A DNA stretch of 64,000 nt from Phyllobacterium sophorae (GTDB taxonomy: Bacteria > Pseudomonadota > Alphaproteobacteria > Rhizobiales > Rhizobiaceae): NCBI RefSeq assembly GCF_003010965.1, contig NZ_PGGM01000019.1:1-64000 (forward strand). Direction: 5' to 3'. The notes under the pieces were generated by a model. That model saw nothing but the letters and a program-made list of their open reading frames with translations. It searched no databases and had not been told where the DNA came from. The translations under genes and the position numbers were made by a program. Below, piece after piece: positions 52,110 to 61,713 of this stretch (positions are counted from its first letter, which is position 1; the number at the start of each line of letters is the position of its first letter).

Positions 52110-53992
52110 AGACGTCGATTGCAACAGTTTCGATCAGTGGCGATTTGCCTGAAAAGCTCAAAGCAATTGCCAAGGCCGGGTTCAGCGGCGTCGAGATCTT
52201 CGAAAACGACTTCCTTGCCTTCGATGCGACCCCGCGCGAGGTCGGCACAATGGTCAGGGATTATGGGCTGGAGATCACCTTGTTTCAGCCTTTTCGTGAT
52301 TTTGAAGGAATGCCGGAACCGCATCGATCCCGCGCATTCGATCGGGCCGAACGCAAATTCGACGTGATGCAGGAATTGGGGACGGACCTTGTGCTTGTCT
52401 GTTCGAACGTATCGCCGGTCGCGCTGGGGGGGCTGGATCGTGCTGCGGATGATTTTCGCGAACTTGGCGAACGTGCCTCAAGACGCGGCCTGCGTGTTGG
52501 CTACGAAGCGCTGGCCTGGGGACGGCACATCCATGATCATCGGGATGCGTGGGAAATCGTGCGCCGCGCTGATCACGCCAATATCGGGCTCATTCTCGAC
52601 AGTTTCCATACGCTGGCGCGAAAGATCGATGTGAATTCGATCCGCTCCATCCCCAAGGAAAAAATATTCATCGTCCAGCTTGCCGACGCACCGCTTATCG
52701 ACATGGATCTTCTCTACTGGAGCCGCCACTACCGCAACATGCCCGGAGAGGGGGATCTTCCGGTGGTGGATTTCATGCAGGCCGTTGCTGCCACCGGCTA
52801 TGATGGATATCTGTCATTGGAAATTTTCAATGATCAGTTTCGTGGTGGATCACCGCGCTCCATCGCGCTGGATGGTCATCGATCGCTCATCTACCTCGGC
52901 GACCAGATACAGCGCCGCGCGCCGGAGGGGGCGGTTGCTCTGCCAAGCATGCCGGAGCGCATTCATGTCGACGGCGTGGCATTTGTTGAATTTTCTGCCA
53001 GTGAAGAGGACGCCGAAGAACTCGGCGGGCATTTGCGCACTCTGGGTTTCCGCGTCGCTGGCACGCACAAAACGAAGCGGGTAACTTTATTCCGGCAAGG
53101 CGAAATCAACCTTGTCATCAACACCGAGCATGAAGGATTTGCTCATTCCTCTTACTTGGTCCATGGCACGTCGGCCTACGCGATCGGTCTTGAGGTGGAG
53201 GATGCAAAAGCAACCGCGCAGCGTGCACGCGCGCTTATTGCAGAGCCTTTCGAACAAACCGTCGGTCCCGGCGAGCTGACGATGCCAGCGATCCGCGGAG
53301 TTGGCGGCGGTATCATCTATTTTGTCGATCAAAAATCTGATTTGAAAAACATATGGGAGATCGAGTTCAACATGATTGCCGGCGAAGAGCGCGATGGTGT
53401 GGGGCTCCGGCGCGTTGATCATATCGCTCAGACGATGAAGTACGACGAGATGCTGACTTGGATCCTATTTTACACCTCGATTTTCAAGGTGCGCAAAACG
53501 CCCATGGTCGACATCGTCGATCCAGCGGGCATCGTGCGCAGTCAGGTCGTTGAAAACAATGACGGCCGCTTCCGCCTGACACTCAATGGCGCAGAAAACC
53601 GCACCACTCTTGCTGGACATTTCATTGCCGAGAATTTCGGATCCGGCGTCCAGCATCTGGCGTTTGAGACCAACGATATATTTGCAACGGCGTCTGCGCT
53701 CCAAAAAAACGGCTTCACGCCACTTCAGATATCATCGAACTACTACGATGATCTGGAAGCACGGTTCGGTCTCGATCTCGGGCTTTCCGACAGACTGAGG
53801 TCAGCCAACATCCTCTATGACCGTGATGAAAACGGTGAATATTTTCAGCTCTACAGTCCAAATTATGGCGAGGGCTTTTTCTTTGAAATCGTTCAGCGTA
53901 GCGGATATCGAGGTTATGGTGCGTCCAACTCCATCTTCAGGATAGCCGCACAAAAGCGCCATTTGAGGCCGAAAGGCATGCCGCGAGTCTGA
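52106..53992 (+). CDS. quiC: 3-dehydroshikimate dehydratase, isomerase/HPPD-like fusion
   Basis: This 628-residue fusion converts 3-dehydroshikimate to protocatechuate. The N-terminal TIM barrel (about 1-275) is of the sugar phosphate isomerase/AP endonuclease fold, with metal-site stretches VGYEALAWG, LILDSFHTL and YLSLEIF. The C-terminal half (about 285-620) is a 4-hydroxyphenylpyruvate-dioxygenase-like double VOC domain in which H439, H517 and E578 form an intact metal site. The layout is that of QuiC1-type dehydratases of Pseudomonas and rhizobia. The ATG overlaps the aroE-type stop, so the two steps are coupled. Protocatechuate ring-cleavage genes are not in the window. Confidence 0.88.
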   Translation: MKTSIATVSISGDLPEKLKAIAKAGFSGVEIFENDFLAFDATPREVGTMVRDYGLEITLFQPFRDFEGMPEPHRSRAFDRAERKFDVMQELGTDLVLVCSNVSPVALGGLDRAADDFRELGERASRRGLRVGYEALAWGRHIHDHRDAWEIVRRADHANIGLILDSFHTLARKIDVNSIRSIPKEKIFIVQLADAPLIDMDLLYWSRHYRNMPGEGDLPVVDFMQAVAATGYDGYLSLEIFNDQFRGGSPRSIALDGHRSLIYLGDQIQRRAPEGAVALPSMPERIHVDGVAFVEFSASEEDAEELGGHLRTLGFRVAGTHKTKRVTLFRQGEINLVINTEHEGFAHSSYLVHGTSAYAIGLEVEDAKATAQRARALIAEPFEQTVGPGELTMPAIRGVGGGIIYFVDQKSDLKNIWEIEFNMIAGEERDGVGLRRVDHIAQTMKYDEMLTWILFYTSIFKVRKTPMVDIVDPAGIVRSQVVENNDGRFRLTLNGAENRTTLAGHFIAENFGSGVQHLAFETNDIFATASALQKNGFTPLQISSNYYDDLEARFGLDLGLSDRLRSANILYDRDENGEYFQLYSPNYGEGFFFEIVQRSGYRGYGASNSIFRIAAQKRHLRPKGMPRV

Positions 53993-54068
53993 TCGAAATT
54001 GCCAACCAGGCGGAACGTTCAGGGCATCCAGCCAAAGAAGATGCGCGGATGTGATGATGCGTCAATGG

Positions 54069-54275
54069 TTATTTCGCGCGCATGATCAAATTATGGATCC
54101 ACGCCAACAGGGAGAACGAACCGGCCCCGGCCACAGCCCCGCCGAGCAGGTCTATCAGGTAACCGGCCATCGGCACATTGCGCGCCCTCCCTGTAAAGGC
54201 AATGATCGCTAACATGCACAGCGCTCCAATGACGAGCCCCCATAGGGCAGAGTTTGTGACACTGAATTTTCTCAT
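54069..54275 (-). CDS. 68-residue membrane protein
   Basis: A small protein with two hydrophobic segments (about residues 9-27 and 40-60) and a basic C-terminus. GGGG lies about six bases before the ATG. I recognise no family. Other small membrane-protein genes lie on the same strand over the next few kilobases. Confidence 0.6.
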   Translation of the reverse strand: MRKFSVTNSALWGLVIGALCMLAIIAFTGRARNVPMAGYLIDLLGGAVAGAGSFSLLAWIHNLIMRAK

Positions 54276-54473
54276 AGCATCCCCTGACAGATTACTGTGT
54301 GATGCGGCAGCAGCTGCTTGTCGCCGGCGTCATGCCAGCGAAGTCTTTAAAGCTTGGTGGACCGCAGGGAGAGATAGTCCGCAGGCCCCGCAACGGTTTA
54401 TCAAAACTGTGCCTGATCGGCCAGGCAACGCAGTTGATGCCACTGCAGCCCGGTCCTGATCTTACCAAGGAGC

Positions 54474-54563
54474 CTACCAAATCATCTGCACCGCGAAATA
54501 GATGATCGCGGCTCCTATGAAAATTGCGCCAAAGATAACCAACGATCTAACGTTATTTTCCAT
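54474..54563 (-). CDS. 29-residue single-span membrane peptide
   Basis: The gene encodes 29 residues starting MENNVRSLVIFGAIF and ending FAVQMIW, essentially one transmembrane helix with a polar N-terminus. GAGGGAG lies five bases before the ATG, a strong ribosome-binding site. It is missed by usual length cut-offs and sits just downstream of the AraC regulator gene on the same strand. No family is recognised. Confidence 0.6.
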   Translation of the reverse strand: MENNVRSLVIFGAIFIGAAIIYFAVQMIW

Positions 54564-54615
54564 GTGAACTCCCTCAAACGTTGATCGCCCAGCCAGAAGC
54601 GATTGTCGTCCCATC

Positions 54616-55758
54616 TCAGCCGTGAAGCCGGCGCAACAGCACGCCGAACCGCTCTGCAGGCGCGTACGCAGCCAGGTCCGCCGCGGGCTTGTAAGGCAGG
54701 CAGGCGCTCTGTCCGTTCCTGACATCGGTAGGGCTGCACCCGAACTCGCGCCTGAAGGCACGGCTAAATTCTGTTCCATCGTTGAAACAGCGTTGCTCGG
54801 CGATGTCGATGATACGGCGTTGATCGTTCGGATCAGAAAGCGCCGCATGCGCGTCGAGGAGACGCCGATGCTGGATGTAATGCGTGACGCCGCCAAACGG
54901 CTCGAACAATCGATAGAGCCGCGAGCGCGAAACACCAAGTTCGCGCCGCAGGGTCTCGGCACGAAGTGCTGGATCGAACAATCTGGACTGGATGATCCGA
55001 TGCGCTTTTTCGATCAGGGCCGTCGCAATTGGTTCGCGCGCCTCATCCAGATGATCTGCAGTTGGAGAAACGCAAGCAAGGATCATCGCCCGCGTTGCAG
55101 CGACCAATGCAGGAAGATCAGCTTCCTCGACTGCCGGCAGCCGCTTGGCAAGGCCGGTCATGAAATCGGAGAACAGACGGCCCAACCCGGTGTCGAGAGT
55201 CGAGAATTCCGCGCCACTTAAGGTCTTGGTCACTTCATAGGAAAAATCGCGTGGAACGAACAGCATGAGCATTTCACTATCGGTGACATTTCCTTCGAAA
55301 GTCCGGCCGAGTGAGTGAACCTGCACCACGCCGGCACCACCCTCAAAAGTCCTGGTTGGCGCAATCGTGTTGACGCTGCCATGCAGTAACATCGTCAATG
55401 TCCAGTGATCGAGGGGATCGCGCCGCGTATGGCCGGGCAGGCTGGCGAATCTCAATGCATCGGTCTTGATGCGCGAGAAGGCAAGGCAGCCGAGGTCCCA
55501 AATGACTTGCTTACCACCAAAACCGACGGTCACATCCTCGGGCGACTTGAGTTCAAGCATGGATGCGAAATTGTTGCGCCAAGCTTCAAATTGATAACCT
55601 GGGGGAAGGTCGTGCGTTGTGAGCTCATAGGCCGGCAGGTGCAATGGCGCGCGCACTTTTCGCCCAGGTTCAGGCGTGGTGCTTTTTGATGCCATAGCGA
55701 TAGCATTGGAGATTGTGGTGGGTAGCACATCTTGCCGTATCGCGCTTTCGGCTCTCAT
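54616..55758 (-). CDS. AraC family transcriptional regulator
   Basis: The protein of up to 380 residues has an AraC_binding_2-type N-terminal domain (DPLDHWTLTMLLHGSV, FVPRDFSYEV) and a C-terminal double helix-turn-helix (about residues 265-345: LRRELGVSRSRLYRLFEPFGG, FNDGTEFSRAFRREFGCSP). The start is uncertain: a downstream ATG at 55,695 is also good. The target is unknown; it lies among stress-like small membrane protein genes and has no adjacent metabolic operon. Confidence 0.85.
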   Translation of the reverse strand: MRAESAIRQDVLPTTISNAIAMASKSTTPEPGRKVRAPLHLPAYELTTHDLPPGYQFEAWRNNFASMLELKSPEDVTVGFGGKQVIWDLGCLAFSRIKTDALRFASLPGHTRRDPLDHWTLTMLLHGSVNTIAPTRTFEGGAGVVQVHSLGRTFEGNVTDSEMLMLFVPRDFSYEVTKTLSGAEFSTLDTGLGRLFSDFMTGLAKRLPAVEEADLPALVAATRAMILACVSPTADHLDEAREPIATALIEKAHRIIQSRLFDPALRAETLRRELGVSRSRLYRLFEPFGGVTHYIQHRRLLDAHAALSDPNDQRRIIDIAEQRCFNDGTEFSRAFRREFGCSPTDVRNGQSACLPYKPAADLAAYAPAERFGVLLRRLHG

Positions 55759-56377
55759 AGCTTCACTCTATCGGGTGTGAATAAGGACCACGGCCAAACA
55801 TTCGACTTGCCGTCGCACACAATGATCAAGATAGCGGCGTTGTTCTGGAACTGTTGTTTTGACATCGCTCCTCCCCCGGGAGCTCAGATGGCCATATCAA
55901 TTGAAACCTGTCACAGTAAAACAACGTATAACACAGTTAGCCCGAATTGTTTAGTCGGTAATTCTACCAAAGCCGAATGCAAATCGGTGGTTGAATTTCA
56001 CAGCTTGGTCAGGTGAACCGTTAGAGCCCTCGGTTGCTATGCCTCCAAACTATCATTCGCCCCAGCTTGGTCTTGCGAGCAGGTTTTTTCATGCGTTCAT
56101 TATCCAGCAAGACGAACAGGTTAAATCTTGGGTCAAGGATGACATTCGCTGTGCGTCTCCAAACCTTGGCTATAGGTCCAAATCTACTGTGTACGACGGG
56201 AATTGCTGGCTACAATGGCTTCCGATATTTCCCCCCGCTGCGATGGTGCGAGCGATGAGGATATCCAATCATGAAGGATATCTCCTGGACCATCCTTTCC
56301 GTATCTTTCTGCCTTGCCATTCCCGTGCCCGAACGGCGCGGGATAACGGCGGTCGTTCGCAGGCAGGCTTTGATTGG
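55759..56377. other. intergenic stretch, no supported gene
   Basis: About 620 bases between the AraC regulator and the end of the AI-2E family gene. Open frames exist on the plus strand but have no ribosome-binding site and no recognised product. The first 100 bases should contain the AraC gene promoter. Confidence 0.4.
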
Positions 56378-57409
56378 CTAACTGGCGTCAATGGCGTTGC
56401 CCGAAGCAAGTATCGCGATCCATCTGGCGGATGGATGGCGTGCGCAATAGACAATAAAGGCGATAAGAATCGGCACGCCGATGAAAGCGCCGGGCACCCC
56501 CCACATGAAACTCCAAAAGAACACTGCGAATATTACCGCAAAGGGTGAAATCGAAAGAGAAGTACCGATCAGCAAAGGCTCCAGATAGCTGCCAATAACG
56601 AATTGTATCAGGTTGAGCCCCACGAAAACCCCGACCGCCATCGGCCAGGATTCGAATTGGGCAATGGCAAACAAGGTTGGCAATACGGTGGCAACGAACG
56701 GACCGAGGAAGGGGATATAATTGAGCGTGAAGGCGATGGCACCCCAAGCGGCCGCGAGCTCGAGCCCGGCAACGAGGGCGAAAATCCAAACGACGAGACC
56801 TGTTAGCATACTGGCGAACGTGCGGACAATCATGAAGCGGCGCAACTTGATGCCAATCTCGCGGTTTGCGAGCAGGATCTGCAATCCCTGGGGCTGAGCT
56901 GCAGAACTATTCAGCCGTTTGTTGAAATCGTCGACCTCGAGCAAGCCAAGCATGGTGAAGACCAGAACCAGCAGTGCGAATCCGACGAAGCTATTGAGCC
57001 GACCCGCCATCCCTTGCGTGAAGCCGACCAGCCAGCGCACATCGAAACGGTCGGCGAGTACGCCGGCGATCGCGATGCCGTGCTCCTCCAGCCAATCGGT
57101 CCAGTTGGCATAAATTAGCTGGAATCGACCCGCATTGGCGAACAGCCATTGGCCAAGTTTGCCCAGGCCCCAAGTTACCGACGAACTGATGGCAACGATG
57201 ACTGCGAGCGTTACGACAAGGGTGATAAGCAGCGCAATGAGGCGCGGCAACCGCTGCTGCAGCGCGGATTGGATGGGATAGACCAATGCAATAACGAACA
57301 GCGCGAATGCGAGCGGAACGAAGATTGCCTGAGCCAAATGGAGGAGGGCAAGAACAAGAATGCCGGTCGCAATAGGTCCAATCAGCTGGCTTCCACTTTG
57401 TTTTGCCAT
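56378..57409 (-). CDS. AI-2E family transporter (PerM-like)
   Basis: The 343-residue membrane protein has eight or so hydrophobic segments and the family pattern (PF01594): FALFVIALVYPIQ early, then LNYIPFLGPFVATVLPTLFA, FVIGSYLEPLLIG and FWSFMWGVPGAFIGVPI. ATG at 57,409 follows AAAGGG. Members include TqsA (AI-2 export) and sodium/proton antiporters; substrate cannot be assigned. It is upstream of no obvious partner gene. Confidence 0.9.
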   Translation of the reverse strand: MAKQSGSQLIGPIATGILVLALLHLAQAIFVPLAFALFVIALVYPIQSALQQRLPRLIALLITLVVTLAVIVAISSSVTWGLGKLGQWLFANAGRFQLIYANWTDWLEEHGIAIAGVLADRFDVRWLVGFTQGMAGRLNSFVGFALLVLVFTMLGLLEVDDFNKRLNSSAAQPQGLQILLANREIGIKLRRFMIVRTFASMLTGLVVWIFALVAGLELAAAWGAIAFTLNYIPFLGPFVATVLPTLFAIAQFESWPMAVGVFVGLNLIQFVIGSYLEPLLIGTSLSISPFAVIFAVFFWSFMWGVPGAFIGVPILIAFIVYCARHPSARWIAILASGNAIDAS

Positions 57410-57509
57410 GTTGACCCTTTGCCGGCTTTGCCGATGGACGTGGAAACATGCGACATGATCTTTGCCCTGGCTGAACCACAGCATAGATCACTCGGCTACG
57501 TTGAAAATT

Positions 57510-57851
57510 TCAATAGTTGCGAGCCGCACGGCTTTTTCGCGTCAGCCCGACAAGCAAGGTCAGAAGAATCCCCCCTGAAAGGCCGGCGATGCCAACGCCG
57601 ACGAGAACAATTGGGGTTAGCCCGCCCGCACTTTGGGTGACAGCGTCAGCGGCATTTTCAACGTGGCCGACAAAGCGACTTACATAAGGAACGTGTGCCG
57701 CCACCCAGGTCAGGATCAAGCCTCCAATCGCGCCCATCAGGGCATTTTTACCTGGGCCGAGGCTGAGCCCTGGCGCCCACGCGCCAAGGGCAATTGCGCC
57801 CGCAGCGCCGCAAACGATTTCGATCAAGATCGATACGAGTGTCTCCGCCAT
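57510..57851 (-). CDS. 113-residue Gly-rich membrane protein
   Basis: The protein has three hydrophobic segments rich in Gly and Ala (about residues 5-30, 38-55 and 78-103) and the pattern LSLGPGKNALMGAIGG seen in small envelope-stress-type membrane proteins of rhizobia. GAGGAG lies about 12 bases before the ATG. It follows the DUF1269 gene on the same strand with a 50-base gap. Function unknown. Confidence 0.6.
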   Translation of the reverse strand: MAETLVSILIEIVCGAAGAIALGAWAPGLSLGPGKNALMGAIGGLILTWVAAHVPYVSRFVGHVENAADAVTQSAGGLTPIVLVGVGIAGLSGGILLTLLVGLTRKSRAARNY

Positions 57852-57904
57852 GAGCGCGTCGTTCTCCTCGGCCTACAGAGCCCGTGTTCCCGCAGACTTT
57901 AAAA

Positions 57905-58399
57905 CTATGTTGCCGAAGCTTTCTGCAACGCGTCGCGTAGAATCTGCTCCTTGGATTCATCAAGGGAAGTTTTGAGCACCACGCCCCCGAAGCCAGATAT
58001 TTCCTTCAGCACTTTATCGGCGGTCATCTCCTGCACCAGCACGAACAACGCCGCATTTCCCGGCTGAAGGTTGCTCGCCAGGTCTTTCATGAATGCGTCG
58101 TTGATGCCGACATCGGTCAGGGCACCGCCGATGGCACCCGATGCAGCACCCACGGCTGCACCGATGAGCGGATTGAGGAAAAGGACACCGATCAGAAGCC
58201 CCCAAAAACTGCCCGATACGGCCCCAGCTGCTGTCGTACTTACAAGCTGGTTTAGTTTAACCTTGCCAGTGTCGGTCTTGGTGGCGATGACAGCGTCACC
58301 GAGCGTGATCAAATATTCCTTCTGCAGTTCGATGAGACGGCGGCGCACCTCTTCAGCCTTGGCTTCTGTTGGATAGACGATGGCGATGAGACTAGACAT
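57905..58399 (-). CDS. DUF1269 membrane-associated protein
   Basis: The 164-residue protein matches DUF1269 (PF06897): N-terminal ferredoxin-like part SLIAIVYPTEAKAEEVRRRL, LGDAVIATK, a Gly/Ala-rich double hydrophobic segment (about residues 60-100: SGSFWGLLIGVLFLNPLIGAAVGAASGAIGGAL), and the end part GNAALFVLVQEMTADKVL. ATG at 58,399 follows GGAGGGG. Members are often induced by stress, but no mechanism is known. Confidence 0.85.
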   Translation of the reverse strand: MSSLIAIVYPTEAKAEEVRRRLIELQKEYLITLGDAVIATKTDTGKVKLNQLVSTTAAGAVSGSFWGLLIGVLFLNPLIGAAVGAASGAIGGALTDVGINDAFMKDLASNLQPGNAALFVLVQEMTADKVLKEISGFGGVVLKTSLDESKEQILRDALQKASAT

Positions 58400-58598
58400 G
58401 ACCCCTCCAGATTGCGAGCGCTTGGACGTAAATAACAAAGTCACATCAAATCATATCGCGCCGAAGCAACAAGGAAATTGGCACAGAATCCCGTCATCAT
58501 GCATTGCGTCTCTTTTTAGGGCGTTCGGTGGGATGTGTTGATGCCTTCACCGATGCAGATAAACGCAAAAGAGACCAGCGCCGCGATTGACCAACATG

Positions 58599-60314
58599 TT
58601 ATCCGCCCGCGGGGGGCTCGGCGCCGTGAGGAAATTTGTTTGCAAAAGATGTCTTCAGACGTATGACATCATCGGCTTGCAGGCCTTGCGGATCAGTGAC
58701 AGCGATCCAGGCATCAATATAGTGTTCCGGCGCGTAAACATGGCCATAGCCGATCGGAGAAGTCGTCGCCATTGCCATGTCCAGCAAAAGTTGAACCATC
58801 GTTACGACAGGGAACCAGCGCAATTGCGGGGAGACGTCCGGGCCGCGTGGAGTCTTCATCCAGTCAGGTTCCCGGTAGAGCGCATGAAAATCGAAGAACG
58901 TTACTGGATCGCTGGCATATTGCAGGTAAACGATCCGGATCGGTCCCCAGATGGCACCCGGAATAGTAAGGGCATTGTCTTGGTTGGTGAATCGAACGAT
59001 CGAGCCGTCACGGAAACGGGGCAGCCAGGCGGGCGATTGAGGAATGCGGTTAGCGGTAATTGATTTCCACGTGCGGCTCTGAAAGGGCGGTCCACTCCAT
59101 AGCGCGCCTTGAAACGGGTCAGCAACGATATCGAACAGGTCGGCTGAAAGCTCCGAATTCATAGCCCCGAGGCTTAGGCCATGCAGGTACAATTTCGGGC
59201 GGTGATCGCGAGGGAGTGTAGTCCAATAGTGATAAACTTCGCGAAAAAGGGCGCGCCCAGCTTCGGCACCGTATGTTGGCTCCACCAGCAGCGACAGCCA
59301 GCTGCTCAGGTAGGAATACTGGAGCGCGACACTCGCAACGTCGCCCTTGTGAAGATATTCAACAGTGTCCACCGCTGCCGGATCGACCCAGCCGGTCCCA
59401 GTTGGAACAATGACGATCAGGATGGACCTGTCGAATGCGCCGTCACGCTTTAGCTCCGCTAGAGCCAATTGAGCTCTTTCCTCAACAGTATCGGCGCTAT
59501 TGAGTCCGACATAAACGCGGATGGGATCGGGAGCACTTTGCTGAAAGAATTCACCAATCTCAGCGCCTGTCGTGCCGGAAGAAATGAATTGGCGGCCCTG
59601 CCTTCCCAACTCTTTCCAGTCAATAAGAGAAGGCACGCTGCCTGTCTTGGCAGGGTCGGCCGGCATCGCCAGATTATCGTCAATAATGGCGTCGAGCTGC
59701 TGGAATGTGGAATCTGCCAGCCGCAACGCTGATCTGAAAAGAAGGCCTTCTGCGATGGACCAAAACAGTCCAACGGCGAGCATCGCGCCGATGACACTGG
59801 ACACCCGTCCTGGGAGAAATCGTTCGAACGCGCTCGAGAGAAACCGACAGGTCAGCCTGAAGAGTCGCGCAAGCAGTAACAGAAAACCAAACACTGTCAG
59901 CGCAATGGCAGCAAGCTCGAAAGGCTCTGCACTTTGTACTGAATCGAGCCCCATCAGTTTCCGGATGGAATTTTGCCACTCCGTGCTCTTCCAGAGAAAG
60001 ATAGCCGCAGTCGCGACACAGATGGCGATCGTTGACCACTTTGCTATTTTTCGGGTGCGTGTTCGCGGCTGCGGCAGCTCCAGATAGAGCCAAAGCCAAT
60101 GCACCAGGACGCCGGCGCCATAGCCGAGCGCCGCACAGCATCCGGAGACCAGGCCTTGAACGAGATAAGTTCGTGGCATCAGGCTCGGAGTTAGGGATGC
60201 AGCGAAGAAGAGAATGCCGACAGCCACGCCGATAACTGATACTGACGATGCCAATGCCGTGGTTTTCGCCTGCAAGCTCCTCCTCCGCATAGTACTGTCG
60301 TTGTTTTCTGCCAT
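58599..60314 (-). CDS. membrane-anchored alpha/beta hydrolase (Abhydrolase_9 type)
   Basis: The 571-residue protein combines an N-terminal membrane domain with about six hydrophobic segments (residues 20-215) and a C-terminal alpha/beta hydrolase domain. The hydrolase part has VYVGLNSADTVEERA, VPTGTGWVDPAAVDTVEYL and the nucleophile elbow LHGLSLGAMNSE (GLSLG with the Ser), as in the PF15420/PF10081 pair. The active site would be on the periplasmic or cytoplasmic membrane face. Substrate is unknown; lipid or ester hydrolysis is likely. Confidence 0.87.
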   Translation of the reverse strand: MAENNDSTMRRRSLQAKTTALASSVSVIGVAVGILFFAASLTPSLMPRTYLVQGLVSGCCAALGYGAGVLVHWLWLYLELPQPRTRTRKIAKWSTIAICVATAAIFLWKSTEWQNSIRKLMGLDSVQSAEPFELAAIALTVFGFLLLLARLFRLTCRFLSSAFERFLPGRVSSVIGAMLAVGLFWSIAEGLLFRSALRLADSTFQQLDAIIDDNLAMPADPAKTGSVPSLIDWKELGRQGRQFISSGTTGAEIGEFFQQSAPDPIRVYVGLNSADTVEERAQLALAELKRDGAFDRSILIVIVPTGTGWVDPAAVDTVEYLHKGDVASVALQYSYLSSWLSLLVEPTYGAEAGRALFREVYHYWTTLPRDHRPKLYLHGLSLGAMNSELSADLFDIVADPFQGALWSGPPFQSRTWKSITANRIPQSPAWLPRFRDGSIVRFTNQDNALTIPGAIWGPIRIVYLQYASDPVTFFDFHALYREPDWMKTPRGPDVSPQLRWFPVVTMVQLLLDMAMATTSPIGYGHVYAPEHYIDAWIAVTDPQGLQADDVIRLKTSFANKFPHGAEPPAGG

Positions 60315-60430
60315 GCATAAGCAATTTCGATGCTTGCCACATGTACAGCCGAGGGCTATCCGCCGTGGCTCAGCACATTTTCCTGATCGTCGCGTGCCTG
60401 GTATTTGCCGCAGTATCGCGCCATGACGGA

Positions 60431-61693
60431 TCAGTAATCCACCGGATCACGGCTGATAGGGCAGGTCATGCAATGACCGCCGCCACGACCGCGGCCAAGT
60501 TCTGCGCCTGTGATGGTGATCACCTCGATGCCCTCCTTGCGCAGCAGCGTATTGGTGTAGGTGTTGCGGTCATAAGCGAAGACCACCCCTGGCGAAGCGC
60601 AAACGAGGTTGGCGCCGCTATCCCATTGGGTGCGTTCACGCACATAGGCATTGCCGCCCGTTTCGACAACGCGCAATTGCTTAAGACCGAGAGCATCGCG
60701 AACCGTCTCGACGAACGTCCCTTTATCCCTGTGCAGCTCGACCGTTCCTGGTTTTTCACCGGGCCGGTAGGAAAACGCATCGATGCCGTCGACGATATCG
60801 GGATAGAGCAGTACGCAGTCGCGGTCGGCGAACGTGAACACCGTATCAAGATGCATTGCGGCCCGCAGCTTGGGCATGGCAGCAACGATCACGCGTTCAG
60901 CAGCTCCCTTTTCGAAGAGGGTTGCCGCAAGCTGGCTGATTGCCTGTCGCGAGGTGCGCTCGCTCATGCCGATGAGCACGTTGCCCTTGCCAATCGGCAT
61001 GACGTCGCCACCTTCAAGGGTTGCAAGACCCCAGTCTTGCGTCGGGTCGCCCCACCAGACATTGACCTTTCCGGCAAAGTCGGGATGGAACTTATATATT
61101 GCGGTTGCGAGGATCGTCTCCTCATGACGAGCCGGCCAATACAGCGGGTTCAGGGTGACGCCGCCGTAGATCCAGCATGTGGTATCGCGTGTGTAGAGCG
61201 TGTTTGGAAGCGGTGGCAACAGATACTCGTTTATACCGGCCGCGTCCCTGACCAACTTCAACATTTCTCCGCCATGCGTTTCGGGAAACTCGTAGGTTGA
61301 AAGGCCGCCGATCAGGGTCTCTGCAAGCTCCCGGTCGGACAAGTCCTCAAGATAGCTGCGGATCTCATCAACCAGTCCCAGACCGACTTGGTTCGCCACC
61401 ACTTGGTTGTCGAGTATCCACTGTTTTGCTACCGGGATTGCCACTGTATCGGTGAGCAGATTGTGCATTTCCAACACTTCAATGCCGCGATCGCGCATTT
61501 TGGTGATGAAATCGAAATGATCGCGCTTAGCATTATCCACCCAGAGTACGTCGTCAAACAGCAGCCTGTCGCAATTGCTCGGTGTGAGCCGTTGATGAGC
61601 GCGTCCCGGCGCGCACACCATGACCTTGCGCAACTGACCGACCTCGGAATGAACCCCGAAATCGTTGTTTTGAGGAATTGGAGAAGCTGACAT
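60431..61693 (-). CDS. arcA: Arginine deiminase
   Basis: This 420-residue enzyme converts arginine to citrulline and ammonia, the first step of the arginine deiminase pathway. Family motifs are [15 protein letters not shown] at the N-terminus, [24 protein letters not shown] with the catalytic Asp, MHLDTVFTF with the catalytic His, and GGGHCMTCP with the nucleophile C408. ATG at 61,693 follows CTGGAGG. It is directly downstream of two amino-acid antiporter genes on the same strand. The carbamoyltransferase and carbamate kinase genes are not adjacent. Confidence 0.95.
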   Translation of the reverse strand: MSASPIPQNNDFGVHSEVGQLRKVMVCAPGRAHQRLTPSNCDRLLFDDVLWVDNAKRDHFDFITKMRDRGIEVLEMHNLLTDTVAIPVAKQWILDNQVVANQVGLGLVDEIRSYLEDLSDRELAETLIGGLSTYEFPETHGGEMLKLVRDAAGINEYLLPPLPNTLYTRDTTCWIYGGVTLNPLYWPARHEETILATAIYKFHPDFAGKVNVWWGDPTQDWGLATLEGGDVMPIGKGNVLIGMSERTSRQAISQLAATLFEKGAAERVIVAAMPKLRAAMHLDTVFTFADRDCVLLYPDIVDGIDAFSYRPGEKPGTVELHRDKGTFVETVRDALGLKQLRVVETGGNAYVRERTQWDSGANLVCASPGVVFAYDRNTYTNTLLRKEGIEVITITGAELGRGRGGGHCMTCPISRDPVDY

Positions 61694-61713
61694 GCTGGAC
61701 CTCCAGAGCTGAA

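Noticed and set aside
55991-56548. 185-codon plus-strand frame near the AI-2E family gene
   Set aside because: It runs into the antisense of the transporter gene and has no start signals.
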